A DNA stretch of 64,000 bases from Propioniciclava soli (lineage in GTDB: Bacteria; Actinomycetota; Actinomycetes; Propionibacteriales; Propionibacteriaceae). Position 1 is the stretch's first letter. Each line of letters starts with the position of its first letter. Under the pieces are notes generated by a model that saw nothing but the letters and a program-made list of their open reading frames with translations, did not search any database and was not told the origin of the DNA. Location: the NCBI RefSeq assembly GCF_014858005.1, contig NZ_JACYOT010000011.1:1-64000 (forward strand), written 5' to 3'. Below, one piece after another: positions 62,798 to 64,000 of this stretch. The translations under genes were made by a program, and so were the position numbers.

Positions 62798-64000
62798 TCA
62801 GCCGATCCCCGCAGCGTCGGCGGCTTCGGCACAGGCGGCTTCGGCACAGGCGGCGGTGACGCCGTCGATGATCTCGTCCACCTGCTCGGCCGTGACGACC
62901 AGCGGCGGGGAGAGCCGGATCGTGGTGCCGTGGGTGTCCTTGGCCAGCAGGCCACGCCGGAGCAGGCGCTCGCAGATCTGCTTGCCGGTGCCGAGGTCGG
63001 GGTGGACGTCGAGCCCCAGCCACAACCCCACCTGACGCAGGTCGGTGAGCCAGCCGCGCTCCACCAGCGGCGCGAGCCCGGCCCGCAGCTGGGCACCCCG
63101 GGCGCGGGCGGCGTCCTGCATCTCGCCGGTGCCCAGGAGTTCGACGACCTCGCGCCCGATCGCGCAGGCGAGCGGGTTGCCGCCGAACGTCGAGCCGTGG
63201 CTGCCCGGGGTGAACACGCCGAGCACCGCCCGGTCGGCCACCACGGCGGAGACCGGCATGATGCCGCCGCCCAGCGCCTTGCCGAGCACGTAGACGTCCG
63301 GCACCACGCCCTCGAGGTCGCAGGCGAACGTGGTGCCCGTGCGGCCGAGGCCCGACTGGATTTCGTCGGCCACCATCAGCACGTCGTGCGCGGTGCAGAG
63401 CTCCCGGACGGCGCGCAGGTAGCCTGCCGGCGGGATGATGACGCCGGCCTCGCCCTGGACGGGCTCCACCAGTACGGCGACCGTGCGGTCGTCGATGGCG
63501 GACGCCAGCGCGTCGGCATCCCCGAACGGCACCTGGACGAACCCGCCCATGTAGGGCGCGTACTCGGCGCGCGCCTCGGTGTCGTTGCTGAACGAGATGA
63601 TCGTGGACGTCCGGCCGTGGAAGTTGCCCGTCATCACGATGATGCGCGCCTCACCCTCCGGCACCCCCTTGACGCGGTAACCCCACTTGCGGGCCGTCTT
63701 GATCGCGGTCTCGACCGCCTCCGCGCCGCTGTTCATGGGCAGCACGACCTCCTTGCCGCACAGCCGCGCAAGGGCCTCGACGAACGGGCCGTACGGCTCG
63801 GCGTGGAAGGCGCGCGAGACCAGCGTCACCCGGTTCAACTGCGCCGTGGCGGCGGCGACCAGGCGCGGGTGGCCGTGGCCGAAGTTGACCGCGGAGTAGC
63901 CGGCCAGGCAGTCGAGGTAGCGGTGGCCGTCGATGTCGTGGACGACCGCTCCCTCGCCACGGGCCAGCACGACGGGGAGCCGGGCGTAGGTGTGGGCACC
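62798..64000 (-). CDS. rocD: Ornithine aminotransferase (RocD-like), 5' end outside window
   Basis: Class-III PLP aminotransferase: LDCLAGYSAVNFGHGHPRLV, NFHGRTSTIISFSND, EPVQGEAGVIIPPAGYL, LMVADEIQSGLGRTG and LGKALGGGIMPVSAV (PLP Lys). The N-terminal GAHTYARLPVVLARGEG lets the frame run off the window end, so no start is visible. It converts ornithine to glutamate semialdehyde. The C-terminus holds a duplicated 15-bp unit (62821-62850). Acetylornithine aminotransferase is a less likely alternative. Confidence 0.88.
   Translation of the reverse strand, partial: GAHTYARLPVVLARGEGAVVHDIDGHRYLDCLAGYSAVNFGHGHPRLVAAATAQLNRVTLVSRAFHAEPYGPFVEALARLCGKEVVLPMNSGAEAVETAIKTARKWGYRVKGVPEGEARIIVMTGNFHGRTSTIISFSNDTEARAEYAPYMGGFVQVPFGDADALASAIDDRTVAVLVEPVQGEAGVIIPPAGYLRAVRELCTAHDVLMVADEIQSGLGRTGTTFACDLEGVVPDVYVLGKALGGGIMPVSAVVADRAVLGVFTPGSHGSTFGGNPLACAIGREVVELLGTGEMQDAARARGAQLRAGLAPLVERGWLTDLRQVGLWLGLDVHPDLGTGKQICERLLRRGLLAKDTHGTTIRLSPPLVVTAEQVDEIIDGVTAACAEAACAEAADAAGIG

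Overview
The window is high-GC actinobacterial DNA covering the chromosome origin region. The dnaA/dnaN/recF/gyrB/gyrA block, the rpmH-rnpA-yidD-yidC-jag-rsmG block, parAB with parS sites, SLH-repeat secreted proteins and a partial cobalamin locus together suggest Propionibacteriaceae or a close relative (Tessaracoccus/Arachnia/Cutibacterium-like). That assignment is an inference from gene content and style; no marker gene was compared.

Region 1 (1-18.6 kb) is accessory. It opens with an ISL3-type insertion sequence cut by the window edge, a 5'-truncated ORF, a C-terminal fragment of an LD-carboxypeptidase gene and a TPR-like protein. Next, all on the minus strand and tightly coupled (mostly ATGA/GTGA overlaps), comes a run of about 14 genes read from 18.4 kb down to 3.5 kb. 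It contains two plasmid-type proteins (one frameshifted), a Prim-Pol/AEP-like replication protein, a lipoprotein, a secreted PKD-like protein, a SAF-domain CpaB-like protein, TadZ/CpaE-like, TadA, TadB and TadC, an Flp-type pilin, three TadE/G-type pseudopilins, and a large LysM + BTAD membrane protein. A replication gene and a tight-adherence pilus locus in one transcription unit, ending beside tRNA-Ile, looks like an integrated plasmid or genomic island.

Region 2 (18.6-38.8 kb) is the core origin region: tRNA-Ile, a CDP-alcohol phosphatidyltransferase, DUF3566, gyrA, gyrB, a LuxR-type regulator, a membrane protein, an AlkZ/YcaQ-like protein, dciA, recF, dnaN, the oriC intergenic region with DnaA boxes, dnaA, rpmH, rnpA, yidD, yidC, jag, a frameshifted rsmG, and murJ.

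Region 3 (38.8-50.2 kb) separates rsmG from parAB. It holds murJ, a GH31 alpha-glycosidase and late cobalamin genes: cobS, cobU, cobT, a CobC-like phosphatase, a CobD-like aminotransferase, cobQ, a CbiX/CysG-like fusion and cbiB. A DUF1707 protein lies among them. Corrin-ring assembly genes are not in the window.

Region 4 (50.2-64 kb) has parA and parB with three parS sites, DUF3817, a SURF1-like protein, ddl, an aminotransferase, a GNAT-like protein, a secreted levansucrase (GH68) with three SLH repeats divergent from a GH32 fructanase lipoprotein, citrate synthase, a YceI protein and an ornithine aminotransferase that runs off the window.

Three apparent frameshifts (Prim-Pol C-terminus, a plasmid-type ORF, rsmG) and a 70-bp palindromic repeat present twice (about 83% identical, ungapped) are the most unusual sequence-level observations.
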